DNA of 64,000 bases from Arabidopsis thaliana (GCF_000001735.4 NC_003071.7:3961151-4025150), one strand, 5' to 3'. Counted from the first letter of the stretch, positions 10,352 to 22,202 are shown. Notes: a model not told the origin generated them from the sequence alone. Numbers and translations are program-made.

Positions 10352-12106
10352 TGATAATAGGTTTTTAATCAAATAAACCTAAAGCACTATCATGTCGTTG
10401 TACTATTGAAGGTTGTCAATCCAAATGGGTGTGATGCTAACAATCAAGATGTGATCAGAGGTCACTAAGTCAAGCCAAGCAATAACAGGTTTTGGTGTGT
10501 TCTAGCAGTCCTAAGTGAACATGCAGAAAACAGAAAATCAAACAGAAACAGTGAAACACTCGACCAACACAGCTCTTTGCAGAGCACTGGGTGAGGTCGA
10601 GTAACAGACAGAAAATAAAACACAGATACTCGACTGCACAGTCTGTTGCCAGACAACTGGGTGGTCGAGTACGAGGTCGAGTAAGAAGAAAGAATTGTAG
10701 AAATTAAGCGACAGATAACAGGATGCAGTAAACAACAATAGAGTAAACAAAGAATTCAATCAGATAAAGAATTCCCAAGGATGGGGTAATTGAGTAGTTT
10801 CGTTTCCTCAGTTTACAGGTGATTGACATGCTCAATAAATTAACCCTAGACAACAAGTTCATTAACCAAATCTAAGTGCCACCGCAACAGAGACTCTCAA
10901 GTTAACCTAGTCCCAGACTCAATCACCATTGACGAGAGCTAACCTAACAGGCATTACGAATCAACAAGTTAAAGCCAAAACGCTCCCTGCAACCAATACC
11001 TTGGTACAGGGTCACGAATCTCTAAAATTAGTGGTTCAGACATTTCATCGAACACCTTTTGGGCACGGAAATGTCTGGGCTCAAATTCCAGTTGATTAGA
11101 AAGCAATAGGCATTAAGAACAACTAATCCAGAAGGGATCTATCAACCAATACTCAATCTCCTAGCATACTGAGAATTCTACACTACTCTAACCCATACTC
11201 AGAAACCTATTCACTACTGAGACATCATAACAATGAGCATAAACGTTGAACAGGTTGAAAACATGATAGCAACAGTGTAACAGCAGGATGATAACAGAAT
11301 GAATAACAGTAAACGAAATCAAGAACAAAAGCTGAATACTGAATACTGAATAGATAAAGAGAAATCCGGATTACAAAAGGTCTAGAACAAAAGGTCTGCG
11401 GGATAAAACTAGATAAAAACTTCTTGTCTGCAAAAATGTGAAGTACATGCTACTTATAGCCAAATATTCCGAAACCCTAATACTCAAAACGACGAAGTAT
11501 TGGGACGGATTAAGAACTGTACTCGACCGAAGTGGTCGAGTGGGAGGTCGAGTGAATAGCTGGAGTCTTCTTTTCTTCCTTGAGCTCGAGTGTCTGGTTG
11601 AGTGCAGAATGAAGAAGACTCTGAAGCTTGCCATAGAGGGTGTAGTCGAGTGGTGGTGAAAGTGATACTCGACTTCTTCCAGGTGGAGTGATGAGGTCGA
11701 GTGGTGGTCTGATGATGGAGATGAGGGCACTCGACCTCGTGGTCGAGTGATGTGATCGAGTGATGGTTTGGTGATGGAGATGAGGGCAGTCGACCTCGTG
11801 GTCGAGTGGTGAAGTGAAGTGGTGATGTCTTCTACTCGACCTGGGGTCGAGTGGTCTCTTGAGATCTTGAAGCTCCTACTCGACCTCTAGGTCGAGTGGT
11901 TTGTCATGATTAGGTCCGCTTCTTCCAGTTAGCTCGTTAACAGCTCCAAATCACCTGAAATCAACACAAATATGCAAAATGCATGCAAACCTATCCTAAA
12001 CATGTAAAGTGATGACAAATGATGAGAAATTGTATAAAACAGTGATGATATGATACTAAAGTGATGACAAATGGATGCTCAAAACATGCAAAATACACAC
12101 TTATCA
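10352..12106 (-). repeat. Complete 5' LTR of the minus-strand Athila
   Basis: 1755 bp, bounded by TGATAATAGG and CACTTATCA (plus-strand view). It is flanked inside by the primer-binding site. Its terminal 107 bp match 5151-5258. The part 11520-11900 carries many self-complementary ACTCGACC/GGTCGAGT motifs. Confidence 0.85.
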
Positions 12107-13788
12107 GCAGCCAATGGACCATATCGAACGCTTTGAGGACCTTGTTCTGAACATCAAAGCTAATGGAGTCTCACAGGACTACCTAGTGTGCAAGCTTTTC
12201 CCTTATTCACTTGTTGGGGAAGCAGCTTCTTGGCTGAAACAACTTAAAGCAGGTTCCCTTAAGACTTGGAGAAGCATCAAAATAGCCTTCCTGAATAATT
12301 TTTACGATGATGCTAAGTCTGAGGAGTTGAGAAACAAGTTGTCTGCATTCACACAAGGTCCAGTAGAAGCTTTCAAGGCTGCTTGGGTTTGTTTGAAAGA
12401 GTACCAACGAGACTGCCCATATCACGGTTTCAGTGAAGTACAACTTCTAGGTACCTTCTTCAGAGGAGTTGATTGGAGATACGAGATGGCTCTAGATGCA
12501 GCAAGCAATGGTAACTTCAACATACGTTACCCAGTTGATGCTACAACCCTGATAGATAACCTCGCTTGCAGCAACAGTACCAAGAATGATGATTTTGAGA
12601 GGAAGAAGATTGCGAGAACTATCTCAGGCAATCATATGGCATAGGCGAATGCTAAGCTGGATTCGGTTCACAACTTGCTTACATGGAAGAAGCATGTCCA
12701 CTTTGCAGCTGAGGATGAGACTATTGAGCCTGACCCTGAGTCAGAGGAAGGAGTCTTCTACATCGATGGTCAAGGCTACACAAAGTTTGGGCAGTCACAA
12801 GGCAACTTCAGTGGCAACCGGTTTACAGGGAACCAGAGTTCCTCCAACTACACTCCAAAGCCTGCTTTCCAAAAGACCTTTCCTTAGAGCAACTTCTAGA
12901 GGATCTATGGTAATTCCTTAGAGCAACTTCCAGAGGATCTATGGTAATTCAGCTTACCAAGCACCCCACCCCCCCACCCCTCCACCCTCACCAGAGACAA
13001 GAATAGAATCGATGCTTGAGCAGATTCTAGAGAGCCAAATAAAGCTCGTTGTGGAGTTTAATGGCAAGTTTGATGCTGTCTAAACAGATCTTAATGGGAA
13101 GATCAACAATATGAGCTCTCACCTGAAGAAGCTGGATGTACAAGTAGCTCAAACTGCACAATCCATCAATAGACAAGAGGGTTTTCTTCCTGGTAATCCT
13201 GATGCTAACCCAAGGATGAGCTACAATGCCATCTTGATTAGAGAAGGAGATGATGTGTGGGAGGAATTGGACACTGAAGACAAGTTGGAGCTCGCAGTTG
13301 TAGAGATGGTGTCGACCGACACCCTCTTATGTTGATCGACACCATATGGAACGCTCTTCTCTGAGACGAGTCAATACGATGGTGTTGATCGATACCCCTC
13401 TAGTGTAGATCAACACTGGATCCGGACAACACCTTGTGAGGTGCAAATCCCTATGCAGCCCGAGTCAGTTTACAGCCCTCCAGTCCCTTATCCGAGGCAG
13501 CGTCGTTCTAAGTAGAATATTCATGCTGCTAAGTGCACAACCATAATGGAGAAGATCCTCCATACTCTTCCTAAAGATGCTTCTGAGACATCTTCTGCTT
13601 CACTCAACATGTATGTCAAGCGACTTGTTGACAATGGAATTAGCTCCGATGAAGCTAAACTGCTGACCAGAGACATCAGTGCAATCATGCTGCCTAAGAC
13701 CTGGAAGGAGAAGGCATAGAGAGTAGACATTGCTGAGTACATCTGCACCATCACTCCTGGTTAGACCACTGAGAAGCTTCCAGACCCA
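12107..13788 (+). pseudogene. Athila gag (several stops)
   Basis: From 12107 the frame reads PMDHIERFEDLVLNIKANGV, GEAASWLKQL and FYDDAKSEELRNKLSAF, the capsid part of Athila gag. This protein packages element RNA. A TAG at 12642-12644 interrupts it, and the same frame resumes at 12675. Further stops occur near 12885, 13081 and 13333. The part NPRMSYNAILIREGDDVWEE (about 13210) is typical of the region before the protease. The N-terminus is missing at the junction with the nested element. No zinc knuckle was recognised. CGACACC motifs occur in the 13310-13400 part. Confidence 0.75.
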
Positions 13789-14337
13789 GGTAGCTTTGTT
13801 CTTGATTGCTCTATCTCCACAAGCAGGTTTAGCCGCTCTTTGTGTGATCTAGGATCAAGTATCAACCTCATGCCTAAGTATGTTGCTGAAAGACTAGGCA
13901 TGACTAATTACAGGCCTACTCGCATCACTCTTCTTTTCGCGGATCGTTTCAAGCGAATCCCTGAAGGAATACTTGAAGATGTTCCTGTTAAGGTTGGTAA
14001 CTCTGTTATCCCTACTGATTTTGTGGTCCTTGACTATGAGATGGAACCCAAGGATCCTCTTATCCTTGGAAGATCGTTCCTAGCTACAGCTGGTGCTAGG
14101 TTTGATGTGAAGAGAGCGAGAATCTCTCTCAAGGTTTCTGATTTAGAGATTGAGTTTGGCATGGATGGTTCAGAGCTTATTAAGCCTATCAGTGGCATTG
14201 CTTCCAGCACAGACACACCTCCTCAGACTGCTCAGAATCCCACCACAGCGCCACACACAACGCTCCCTTTTGCTCAGCTCGCCAATGAGAGTTGCAGAGC
14301 AACGGTGTCAATCGACACCACTACCCCTGTCAATTGA
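13789..14337 (+). pseudogene. Athila aspartic protease
   Basis: The frame contains LCDLGSSINLMP (about 13840), the Athila form of the retropepsin active site, and PLILGRSFLATAGA, the second conserved motif. It would cleave the gag-pol polyprotein. The ORF continues from the gag frame with stops upstream and ends in a Thr/Pro-rich tail with copies of the CGACACC motif. No RT follows, so the enzyme has no pol partner in this element. Confidence 0.75.
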
Positions 14338-15637
14338 CACCCTCGGGTTTCACAGACAGATGCTTCTGCACATTCTCATCAGCCCACACCACTTGAGGAC
14401 CTACGTGATAAGTTCTCTTCTCTCTCTTCTCGTTCTTTACCTTCGATTAATTCCTTAGATTCTTTGAAGTTTGCTTCACAAGATAACAAGCCTAGAGTTC
14501 CTCGAAAGCTTGTTTCTCCTATTGTTCTTGTAGCTGCTCCAACCAGATCCGTTTACGCACCGCCTTAGAAGGCGAGGAGGCAGCAGCAATCCTCCACCAC
14601 TCCACCCACATCCTGAACTCCACCAAGTCAAGCTATTGACTCAAAACAAGCGCTTAGTGGGAGGCAACCCAATGGTTTGATTTTTCTTTTCCCTTTCTTT
14701 TATTTACTTTTATTTTTTATTTATTTTTTCCGCCTTCTTCGGATTTGAATGCCACTAGAGACAGTGTCGTTTAAGTCTGGGGGAGGTTCTTACTAATATT
14801 GGTTTTATTTTTGCTTCTCATTATTTTTCGTTTCTAAAGTTTAAAAAAAAAAAAAAAAAAATTCTCTTGTTTATTGTCTGATTGATGAGTGTTGTAAGTT
14901 CGAGTCAATCCGACTATTGGAAAATCTAGATGGCAAACCTACAGACTTGAGGATATACTAGTTTCCAAATCAACCATTAAGGCTGGAGCTAATCTCACTG
15001 CTCTTCATTTTACCTCTTCAAACGGTTAGTATTCATAGATCTTGACTCCTGGTTCATACCTGATATTGAGACCAATGTTTTAAAAAGACTATGTTCTTCT
15101 CCCCTTATAAAAAGAAAATATAATGAGAGATTGAGACAATTTTCAGACAGTGTATAGGGGTAGGAATGTTTCCGATTACCCCATTATTATACATTATTTG
15201 GAATGATCAATTACAAAGATTGGAAAAATGCCGAGGGTGTCAATCCAGTATGCGAGTTTCCCTTTGCTTACTCTCTAAAAAGAATAAGTCTGGGGGAGAG
15301 AAGAACACCAAAGAAAAAAACATATAAAAAAATGGTCAATTTATCATGGTATAGTACAGGAATGAGTCTAGAAGGATCTTGAATGTTAGCTTGTTTGATG
15401 AGACCCAGCGATGCAAGCCTGGTGGATATAGTTGTGAAACTTAAGTATGGAATTTAGAATGTTGTGTAAGCTTGTAGAGAACTACATGGTGGTTAGGATT
15501 TGATTAGACTTGTTAGGCATATGGACTTAGTTTGGATGATCATGGCAATAGGCTAGAGAATGTTGGGAGTTCCTTTGTTTTCAAAACCTCTTCCACAGGT
15601 TCGGCTTTTGTGTTTTGTTTGAGGGCAAGCGAAAGCT
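14338..15637 (+). other. Athila 3' non-coding region
   Basis: No RT, RNase H, integrase or env-like protein is seen. The stretch contains two internal AAGTCTGGGGGAG copies (14773-14785 and 15286-15298), T-rich tracts and a run of about 20 A (about 14843). The gene-poor state fits an internally deleted element. Confidence 0.6.
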
Positions 15638-15650
15638 AAGTCTGGGGGAG
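15638..15650 (+). promoter_or_regulatory. Polypurine tract of the plus-strand Athila
   Basis: AAGTCTGGGGGAG ends one base before the LTR start at 15652. It is the third copy of the motif in the element's 3' part. Confidence 0.8.
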
Positions 15651-15651
15651 T

Positions 15652-16811
15652 TGATATAACCGGATTTTCACCGATTTTATCTATGTTTTAGGTATAGGAT
15701 TTTGAGTCTTTATGTTATTTCTCGAGTCTTTTTAGTGTCTTTTCAGGTATTCTATGCAATGGGACAACAATGGAGATAAAGAGACAGTTTGGAGCAAAAG
15801 CTAAGGAAAAGGAAGCTAAGGACGATTTTGGTTCAGGAATCAGGGAGGAGTGTCGACCGATACACCCTTGGTGTCGATCGACACCAGTTTCGGCCCAGCA
15901 AAAACCCTAGATGCTTTAAAGTCTACATAAGTGGAAATTTTCCCAGAAGACTTCCCTATTTACATTATTAGTCCCTAGACGTTTTTAGGATTTATATACA
16001 TTGTTTAGACCTAAGTTTTGAGGATCCAGTTTTTATCATCAAGTTTTTATCAAGCTTTTGAAAACCATGTTACTGAGAGACACAAGCTATTCATCGAGTG
16101 TTTTCAAACATTGATTCAGTTCTTAATACAGTGAAGAGATCCCTTCTTTTCCCTCCTTTATTTACTATGTTTATGCTTTCATACTTAATTATGTTGTTTG
16201 CTTCAATCAATATGTCTGAGTAATGTGCTTGTTAAGAATATGGTTTCTCATAAGGGATTCATATGGTTTAGTAGATTGCCCCCTTGCTAGGTTATCAGTA
16301 GAATTCTTCATCTTTAATTATGCTTAATGCTAGATCTAGAGTAGTTAACTAGATCTTGAATCCAGACAATAGATATGCCGACCATAGGTATATGTAGTTG
16401 GATCTATTATTTGATGAGTCTGTTTTTTAGGTGTGTAATAAGAATCAGCCTATCTACTAAGGTGAACAATCGAACTCGTTGAGAATGCATATTTAGGTTG
16501 ATAATTTCTCGGCTTCTCCGGTTATTCTTAGCTATAGATATAAGGAGTTTCGAGGAACACCACCGGTTATTCTATAATTAGAGTTTTGAGTTTAAGAATG
16601 GTTCGATAACAACCTAGCTTTCATTAGATCTACTAACCAATAGTTTCTTGAGACAACCATGTTCCTATCTCTTTATTTAATCATTCACAACAAAATCAAC
16701 CTGCTGTTTTCTTACTTTGTTCTCTTTTATTTTCACTATTACCCTGCTAGCTTAATCTCGACATTCAACTCACTGTTTGGACAAAAGAACTCCGTGAATT
16801 CGATCCTAAAA
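15652..16811 (+). repeat. Right Athila LTR, truncated at its end
   Basis: It begins TGATATAACCGG after the polypurine tract and matches the left LTR. It contains the Athila hallmark GTGTCGATCGACACC (about 15870). It ends at GATCCTAAA near 16810, where minus-strand Tat integrase begins. A TG..CA terminus and target duplication are absent, so the last part of the LTR is deleted. Confidence 0.8.
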
Positions 16812-17700
16812 TAGACTCCAAGGTGAAGTACCTTTGATATTAAATAAGGTCCTTCCCACCGAGCTTCGAGCTTTCCCGCATTCTTTTCCTTTCGTATTGC
16901 TGAAGACTTCTCGAAGGACGAGATCGCTTATGTTGAAGCGGTATTCTCGGACGTTCCGATTATAGTACTTTGCCGCTGCATTTTGGTAATCTGGATCTGA
17001 ATTAGAGCTTGATCGCAGAGTTCTTTGGCGAAGTCATTGTGATCTCGTAACGTAACGTTAGAATTCCAGCCTCGCTCGGAGCCATTGCCTCGATGCCATA
17101 AACTAAGGAAAAAGGAGATAATGACGTAGGTCTTCAAGGAGTAGGTCGGTATGACCATAGCACGCCTTCCAACTTGTTTGCCCAATTTCTTTTCTCAGGG
17201 CCTTGGTTTGTCCGTTCCCTTGAGGATATCGCGGAGTCGAATTGCTGAGGCGAATGTTCCACTTGGCGAGGAAATTCCTGGTGATGAGTGAGACGAACTA
17301 CTTCCCATTGTCCGTTACGATCTCGTAGGGAAGACCATGTCGATAGATAATATTTTTCCAAATAAATGCAACGACATAAGACGATTTAACTTCGTAGTAC
17401 GCTTGTGCCTCAACCCACTTGGTGAAATAATCAGTTAGGACTAACAGAAATTTCTTAGATCCTGAAGGGGGAATTGGTCCCACGATGTCCATGGCCCACC
17501 GGATAAACGGGTATGGCGCCGTAACCGAAGGCAATGTTTCAGGTGGCACATTCTTCATCGGGCCAGGTCGCTGACATGGTTCGCACTTTGCTGCGTAAGC
17601 CTCGCAGTCCGCCAGCATAATTGGCCAGTAATGACTGTCCTTTTTTAATTTGAGGGCCAGGGCTCATCCGCCGGAATGATTACCTCCGTTTCCATCGTGC
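16812..17700 (-). pseudogene. Tat integrase
   Basis: The part 17618-17298 contains the end of the zinc-binding domain (KCEPCQRPG) and the catalytic core with WAMDIVGP and EIVTDNG. The next block (17361-17134) has FPRQVEHSPQQ and LEGVLWSYRPTP with frame changes, and the C-terminal GKLEARWEGPYLISKVLHLG ends at 16812. The enzyme would insert element DNA into the genome. Frameshifts near 17300 and 17150 and the Athila insertion inactivate it. The final 25 codons lie at 1609-1686. Confidence 0.8.
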
Positions 17701-18011
17701 GTTTCCTTCATGATTGTACAAGCTTCTTTTTGGTTCAAGCAAGTGAGGAAAGCCTTTGTTGCGCTTCATCTGTATAATTCGCCATCCATCATCATGTAGT
17801 TCGCCGCTTTTGCTTTGAGACGGCGGGCTTCCCATCGATCTGCCAAAACTTCGCCGTCTGTGATGTAAGCTTTTATGGGATCCCTCCAATCCGAAGGCTC
17901 CGGGTCGATTGCATCGACGTCTGCGTCCATGGCCGTTATGGGGTCTATAATCACGCAGCTCGAACTGGGCAATTCGATACTTGGCTTGGCTATGCTCTCA
18001 ACGGGAATTGT

Positions 18012-18995
18012 TCATCTCAAGTCGGGGTTCGTGTTCGAGACCAGAGCGGCTAAGGCATCCGCAGTAGAGTTATCATTCCAGGGAATTCTTACCAGATCGA
18101 ACTTATCGAACTCTTTAGACAGGTCTTGTACCAACGAAAGATAGGCTCGTATTCTTTCGTCTTTGGCTTCAAATTCCCCAAAGAACTGACTGACTACGAG
18201 CTGAGAATCGCTGAAAGTTTTCATATGTCTGGCCCCGATACCTTTAGCAAGGCGAAGTCCAGTGAGAAGTGCTTCGTACTCTGCTTCGTTGTTGGATGGT
18301 TTGAATTGAAGTCTAAGCGATTGTTCAAGGATTTCCCCAGTCGGAGATTGGAGCAGAATCCCGAGACCGGAACCTTGTAACGATGAGGAGCCATCTGCGT
18401 AAAGTATCCAGTTCTCGTCATGGGCCTTGTTAATCACATCTGGAGATAGCTCGGTCATGAAATCCGCCAGGACTTGTGATATGAGACTTGGCTGGAAACG
18501 ATACTCCACATCATACTCGCTTAATTCGATCGCCCATTTTGCAATTTGTCCGGATTGGTTTAGACTGTGGAGTACCGTCCAAAGTGGATGATCGGTGAAA
18601 ACCACTATGGAGTGCGACTGGAAGTAAGCTCGGAGTTTTCGAGCGGCCGTTATTACCGCCAATGCTAGCTTTTCCAAAGTCGGATATCTGGTCTTGACGT
18701 CATTCAGGGCCTTACTTGTGTCGAAGATAGGTTTCTCATTTCCACGATCGTCTCGTACCAGTACCCCACTCAACGCCGAACTTGACACCGAGACAGAGAG
18801 ATATAGGATTTCTCCAACTTCAGGTTTGGCGAAGATCGCCCCACTCATGAGGTAGGATTTGAGTTCTTGGAAAGCGGTTTTGCATTTATTGTCCAAATGA
18901 AAATCCGTGTTTCCACGCAGAAGTTTATAGAAAGGAAGGCACCTGTCCGTTGATCGGGCGATGAAACGATTCAAAGTTGCGATGCGACCTATCAA
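18012..18995 (-). pseudogene. RT C-terminus and dual RNase H of the Tat element
   Basis: This 327-codon open stretch begins with IGRIATLNRFIARSTDRCLP, the connection after RT. It is followed by the first RNase H (about residues 60-190, with FDTSKALNDVKTRYPTLEKL) and a second, plant-type RNase H (WILYADGSSS, NNEAEYEALL, DSQLVVSQ, NSTADALAAL). Having two RNase H domains marks the Tat lineage. The second domain keeps its acidic residues. The first has FDTSKAL where YxSKAL is usual. It degrades the RNA strand during reverse transcription. A frame break separates it from RT. Confidence 0.85.
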
Positions 18996-19123
18996 CCTTT
19001 GGACCTCTTTTTGTTCTGAGGGGACGGTAGTCCGATTATTGCGTCAATTTGCTTAGGATTGGCTTCGATTCCTCGTTCGGTGACTATGTATCCCAAGAAT
19101 TTGCCAAACGTTGCTCCGAACGT

Positions 19124-19885
19124 TCATTTAGTAGGATTTTGCTTCATCTGGTACTTGTCAAAGATATCGAAACACGCGGTGAGGTGCTTGATATGATCTT
19201 CTGCCAGTAAAGATTTTACCAGCATATCGTCGATGTAAACTTCCATCGTGACCCCTAGCAGTTCTGCGAACATCTCGTTGACCAGACGGTCGTAAGTCGC
19301 CCCTGCGTTCTTCAGAGCAAAGGGCATGACTATGTAGCAATAGATTTTGCGATCTTTGATAAAAGTCATCTTCTCGCAGTCGTCTTTATGCATCACGATC
19401 TGATTGTATCCTGAGAAGGCGTCCATGAAAGACAGAAGCTCGTTGTCGACGGTCGCCTTGACTAGGCGATCTATGTGTGGAAGAGGATAACTGTCTTTTG
19501 GGCAGGCTCGATTCAGATCGGTGTAGTCGACGCAAACCCTCCACTTACCGTTTTTCTTTTTGACTTCAACTGGATTAGCTAGCCACTCAGGATATTGAAC
19601 TTCTTTGATCAGACCGGCCTTTAGCAGTCTTTCGACCTCGTATTGGACGGCCATAGCACGATCGGTCCCCATACGCCTGCGCTTCTGACAAACTGGCTTA
19701 AAGGTCGGATCTGTGTTGAACTCGTGGCAGGTCACCTCCAGTGGGATTCCCGTCATATCCTTTGTGGACCAGGCGAAAGTGGATGTTCTCGATTTCAAGA
19801 AGGTGATCAGTTCCTCCTTTATCTCCCCTTCCAGTTCGCTTCCAATACCGACGGTTCGAGACGGATCCGACTCGACAATGTTCAC
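19124..19885 (-). pseudogene. Reverse transcriptase of the Tat element
   Basis: 253 codons contain the RT motifs WRVCVDYTDLNRACPKDSYP, MPFALKNAGATY and the catalytic YIDDMLVKS. The N-terminal linker reads FAWSTKDMTGIPLEV. RT copies element RNA into DNA. The frame breaks near 19124 before the connection domain. The protease lies upstream and the RNase H pair downstream, as usual for gypsy elements. Confidence 0.85.
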
Positions 19886-19934
19886 ATAGACTATCTTGCA
19901 ACTTGGCGCCTTTATTGATTGGTGAGCCGAGCAT

Positions 19935-20384
19935 TCAGAGGGTGCAGCTCGCTCTTCGTTCTTTAACTGCTATAAGATCTCCTTTCTTCGTTGTTTCTTT
20001 TCGATCACGTAACAAGTTCGGGAGACCTTTAGGTTTCCGTACAGGGTGAAAATTCCTGTGGTTATCGGGAACTTCAGGCACAGATGGTATGTTGAGGGAA
20101 TCGCCTTCATCGAGTAAAATCCAGGGACTCTCCAAGATTGCGTTGTAGATCGGCTCCGAGTCGATAACAATGAACTTAGTTTTTTGGGTGATTCCGCCTG
20201 CTTGAACTTGAAGCTTGATTTCCCCTATGGACATTTTAGCCTCTCCGTCGAATCCTGTCAAAGGACGGACCTTGGGTGTTATCTTCCTTTCGGAGATCCC
20301 CATCTTCAAGAGGGTCTTCAAGAACATTAGGTTGACCGAGCTGCCAGTGTTGATCAAGACCTGTTCTACGTCGAAGTCCTCCAT
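19935..20384 (-). pseudogene. Retropepsin of the Tat element with altered active site
   Basis: It reads VLINTGSSVNLMF where functional copies have an Asp before TGSS, so the catalytic Asp is Asn. It also contains LTGFDGEAKMSIGEIKL and FIVIDSEPIYNAILESPWI, which are typical of Tat proteases. The change is a single G-to-A on the coding strand. The protease would release the gag and pol proteins. The ORF ends out of frame with RT. Confidence 0.75.
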
Positions 20385-20399
20385 TACCAGCTCGACGAC

Positions 20400-21169
20400 T
20401 AGTGCATCATTGTGAGGATGCTGAATGCCATTCCCGTCTTCTCAAGTGAAGATGATGGGTTCCTGACTCAATGGTTCAGCTACATACCTACGCGCTCTTT
20501 TCTTCAGGGCCGAAACCGAATCTTCATCGTCGAATAGACTGGCCATGATCATGGAAATTCTTCCTCGAGGGTGATCAGGAGCTCGCTGGGGTTGCTGTCC
20601 CCTCCTTCTTTTCGGGGGGGGGGGGGGGAAGTTCGTTTTTCGGAACCCTTATTTCTTCTGTATGAACCTCTTCTTGGTTCGGGTGATGTTCCAGCAGTTG
20701 TTGTCCCTCGTTCGCTGGTTTGCCCTGAGCCTGTCTGATATCGCCCTTGTGCTTGTTCTTCCCATTCTTGAGATAATAGATCGCTTCTACTTCTCCCGAC
20801 TTATACTTTCCGAGGAGGATGTTCAGAAGGTGTTTGCATTCTTATGTGGAATGCCGTCCAAACCGATGGAAACAACAATACAAATTTTTCGATCATCCTC
20901 ATCCGTCGCGGTGAAAACCGTTAATCGCTTAGTCGCCTTTGGGTCGTAATGCTAACGCGGCTCCTGGTAGACTTTCCACGCCTTATCCTTGGCTTTCGGC
21001 GGTTGAGACTTTCCTGCCAACTTAGCATCCTCTTCTTTAAGGAACGCATACCGTGATGCTCTATGTAGAGTGTCATCGAGGTCTAGCTGCTCTCTAATCG
21101 CCAAATGTTTTCTTAGTTGGGATCCTTGCAACAATCCCTTCCTGAAAGTGGCCACCGCTGCTTCATTTG
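20400..21169 (-). pseudogene. Tat gag, C-terminal part
   Basis: The frame 21155-20952 reads VATFRKGLLQGSQLRKHLAI, the usual end of the Tat capsid domain, then a basic part. It continues from the gag N-terminal half across the solo LTR at 21170-22202. A run of 15 G (20614-20628, C on the coding strand) lies in the following stretch. No intact zinc knuckle was found. Confidence 0.65.
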
Positions 21170-22202
21170 TGATATGTCCTGGTTTTTATTGATTTCTAAC
21201 ATAGTTTCAAAATAGTTTTTAGAGTCTTTCTAGACTTTATCGTACGTTTTGAGTCATTTCAGGTACACTTACACATATGGGAACTATAGAGCACAATAAG
21301 GAATTTTGGAAGCTTTTCAGCAATGAAGATCTTGAAGGACGTTTTTCAGAAGCTGGTGTCGATCGACAAAGTAGTCCCTGCACGGTCATTGTTAGACCTA
21401 GTTTTTGTTTTTTAGAGTTTGTTACACATTTGAGAGAAGAATCTAATCCCTTTAGAGAGGATTCTGAACTCCTTTACTTCTATTCTTAATTCATCACTGA
21501 AAACTATTTAGATTATGATTTGTGTTTCTGTTATCATGTCTGAGTAATCACCTTGTTGGGTTTAGGGAGTCTCATTAGGGATTTAGATGGATTAGTAGAT
21601 CGAAAACCCCTTAGGATTATTCTTAGAGTTCTTCATCTTGATTATTCTTTTTGCTAGTTTTAGATTGATCACCTAGAACTTGATATTAGATAATAGGTAT
21701 GCTCGCCATAGGTACTTGTTATTTGAACTATCATAGATGAGCATAGGCATTTAAGAAAGAACATGTAGGCTCATAGAAGGGCTCTGGTTTAGATACTAGG
21801 TAAACTAATCAAGCTCATTAACAATGCATACTTTAGCATAGGATTTCTCGGCTTCTCGGGTTATCTTAGCTTTAAGTATTGAGAGTTTCGCGGAACGCCA
21901 CCGGTTACTCTATAATCATAGTCTGAGTTTGAGAACGGTGCAATAACAATCCTGATATTAGCTAGATCTACAATTTATCTATCTCCCGAGACAATTCCTT
22001 AGACCCGACGCTTTAATCACTTGAATCTACAACTCATTTACTTGCTTATTTGTCTTCAACATTCAATTACTTTATTTAGCTTATCAAACAACATCATAAG
22101 TCTATTGTGTGAACATCGAGTACTTAGTGGAATACGACCCTTAAGTGCTAACGGCGATCTCTTATTTGAGGGAGTAAGCTTAAGGCAATTTGAGCTATAT
22201 CA
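21170..22202 (+). repeat. Solo LTR of an Athila-like element in Tat gag
   Basis: 1033 bp, from TGATATGTCC to GCTATATCA, with near-mirror ends. It contains GGTGTCGATCGACA (about 21355) and the Athila block AGGGTCTCATTAGGG-like sequence near 21570. Flanking pentamers are ATTTG and GTCTG, a decayed target duplication. Taking out the LTR and one pentamer restores a continuous gag frame. The orientation is inferred from the Athila LTR at 15652. Confidence 0.75.

Larger units (their letters stand above)
5151..12106 (-). mobile_element. Non-autonomous Athila element lacking pol
   Basis: On the minus strand the order is: complete LTR (12106-10352), primer-binding site, a short gag-like start (10205-9581), the Athila ORF-1 protein (8632-7221), a 1.9-kb non-coding part, a polypurine tract (5272-5259) and only the first 108 bp of the 3' LTR (5258-5151). 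No protease, RT, RNase H or integrase was found. Such internally deleted Athila copies depend on related autonomous elements. It is inserted in the plus-strand Athila, whose gag resumes at 12107. Confidence 0.8.
1687..16811 (+). mobile_element. Athila-type Ty3/gypsy element, gag-protease only, with nested insertions
   Basis: Two matching LTR sequences, starting TGATATA at 1687 and 15652, flank a plus-strand gag and aspartic protease (12107-14337). A purine-rich AAGTCTGGGGGAG sits directly before the right LTR. No reverse transcriptase, RNase H or integrase is visible, so the element could not move on its own. It is interrupted by a solo LTR at 2353-3970 and by a second Athila ending at 12106. 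The primer-binding site and the first part of gag are missing at the insertion. It sits in the end of a Tat integrase gene. A 5-bp target duplication cannot be checked because the end of the right LTR is lost. Confidence 0.85.

Noticed and set aside
12955..12990. C-rich run (CCACCCCCCCACCCC) as a regulatory site
   Set aside because: It falls in the proline-rich part of Athila gag and is simply low-complexity coding sequence.
18126..18380. Plus-strand ORF over the RNase H region
   Set aside because: A shadow of the minus-strand dual RNase H, which has clear motifs.
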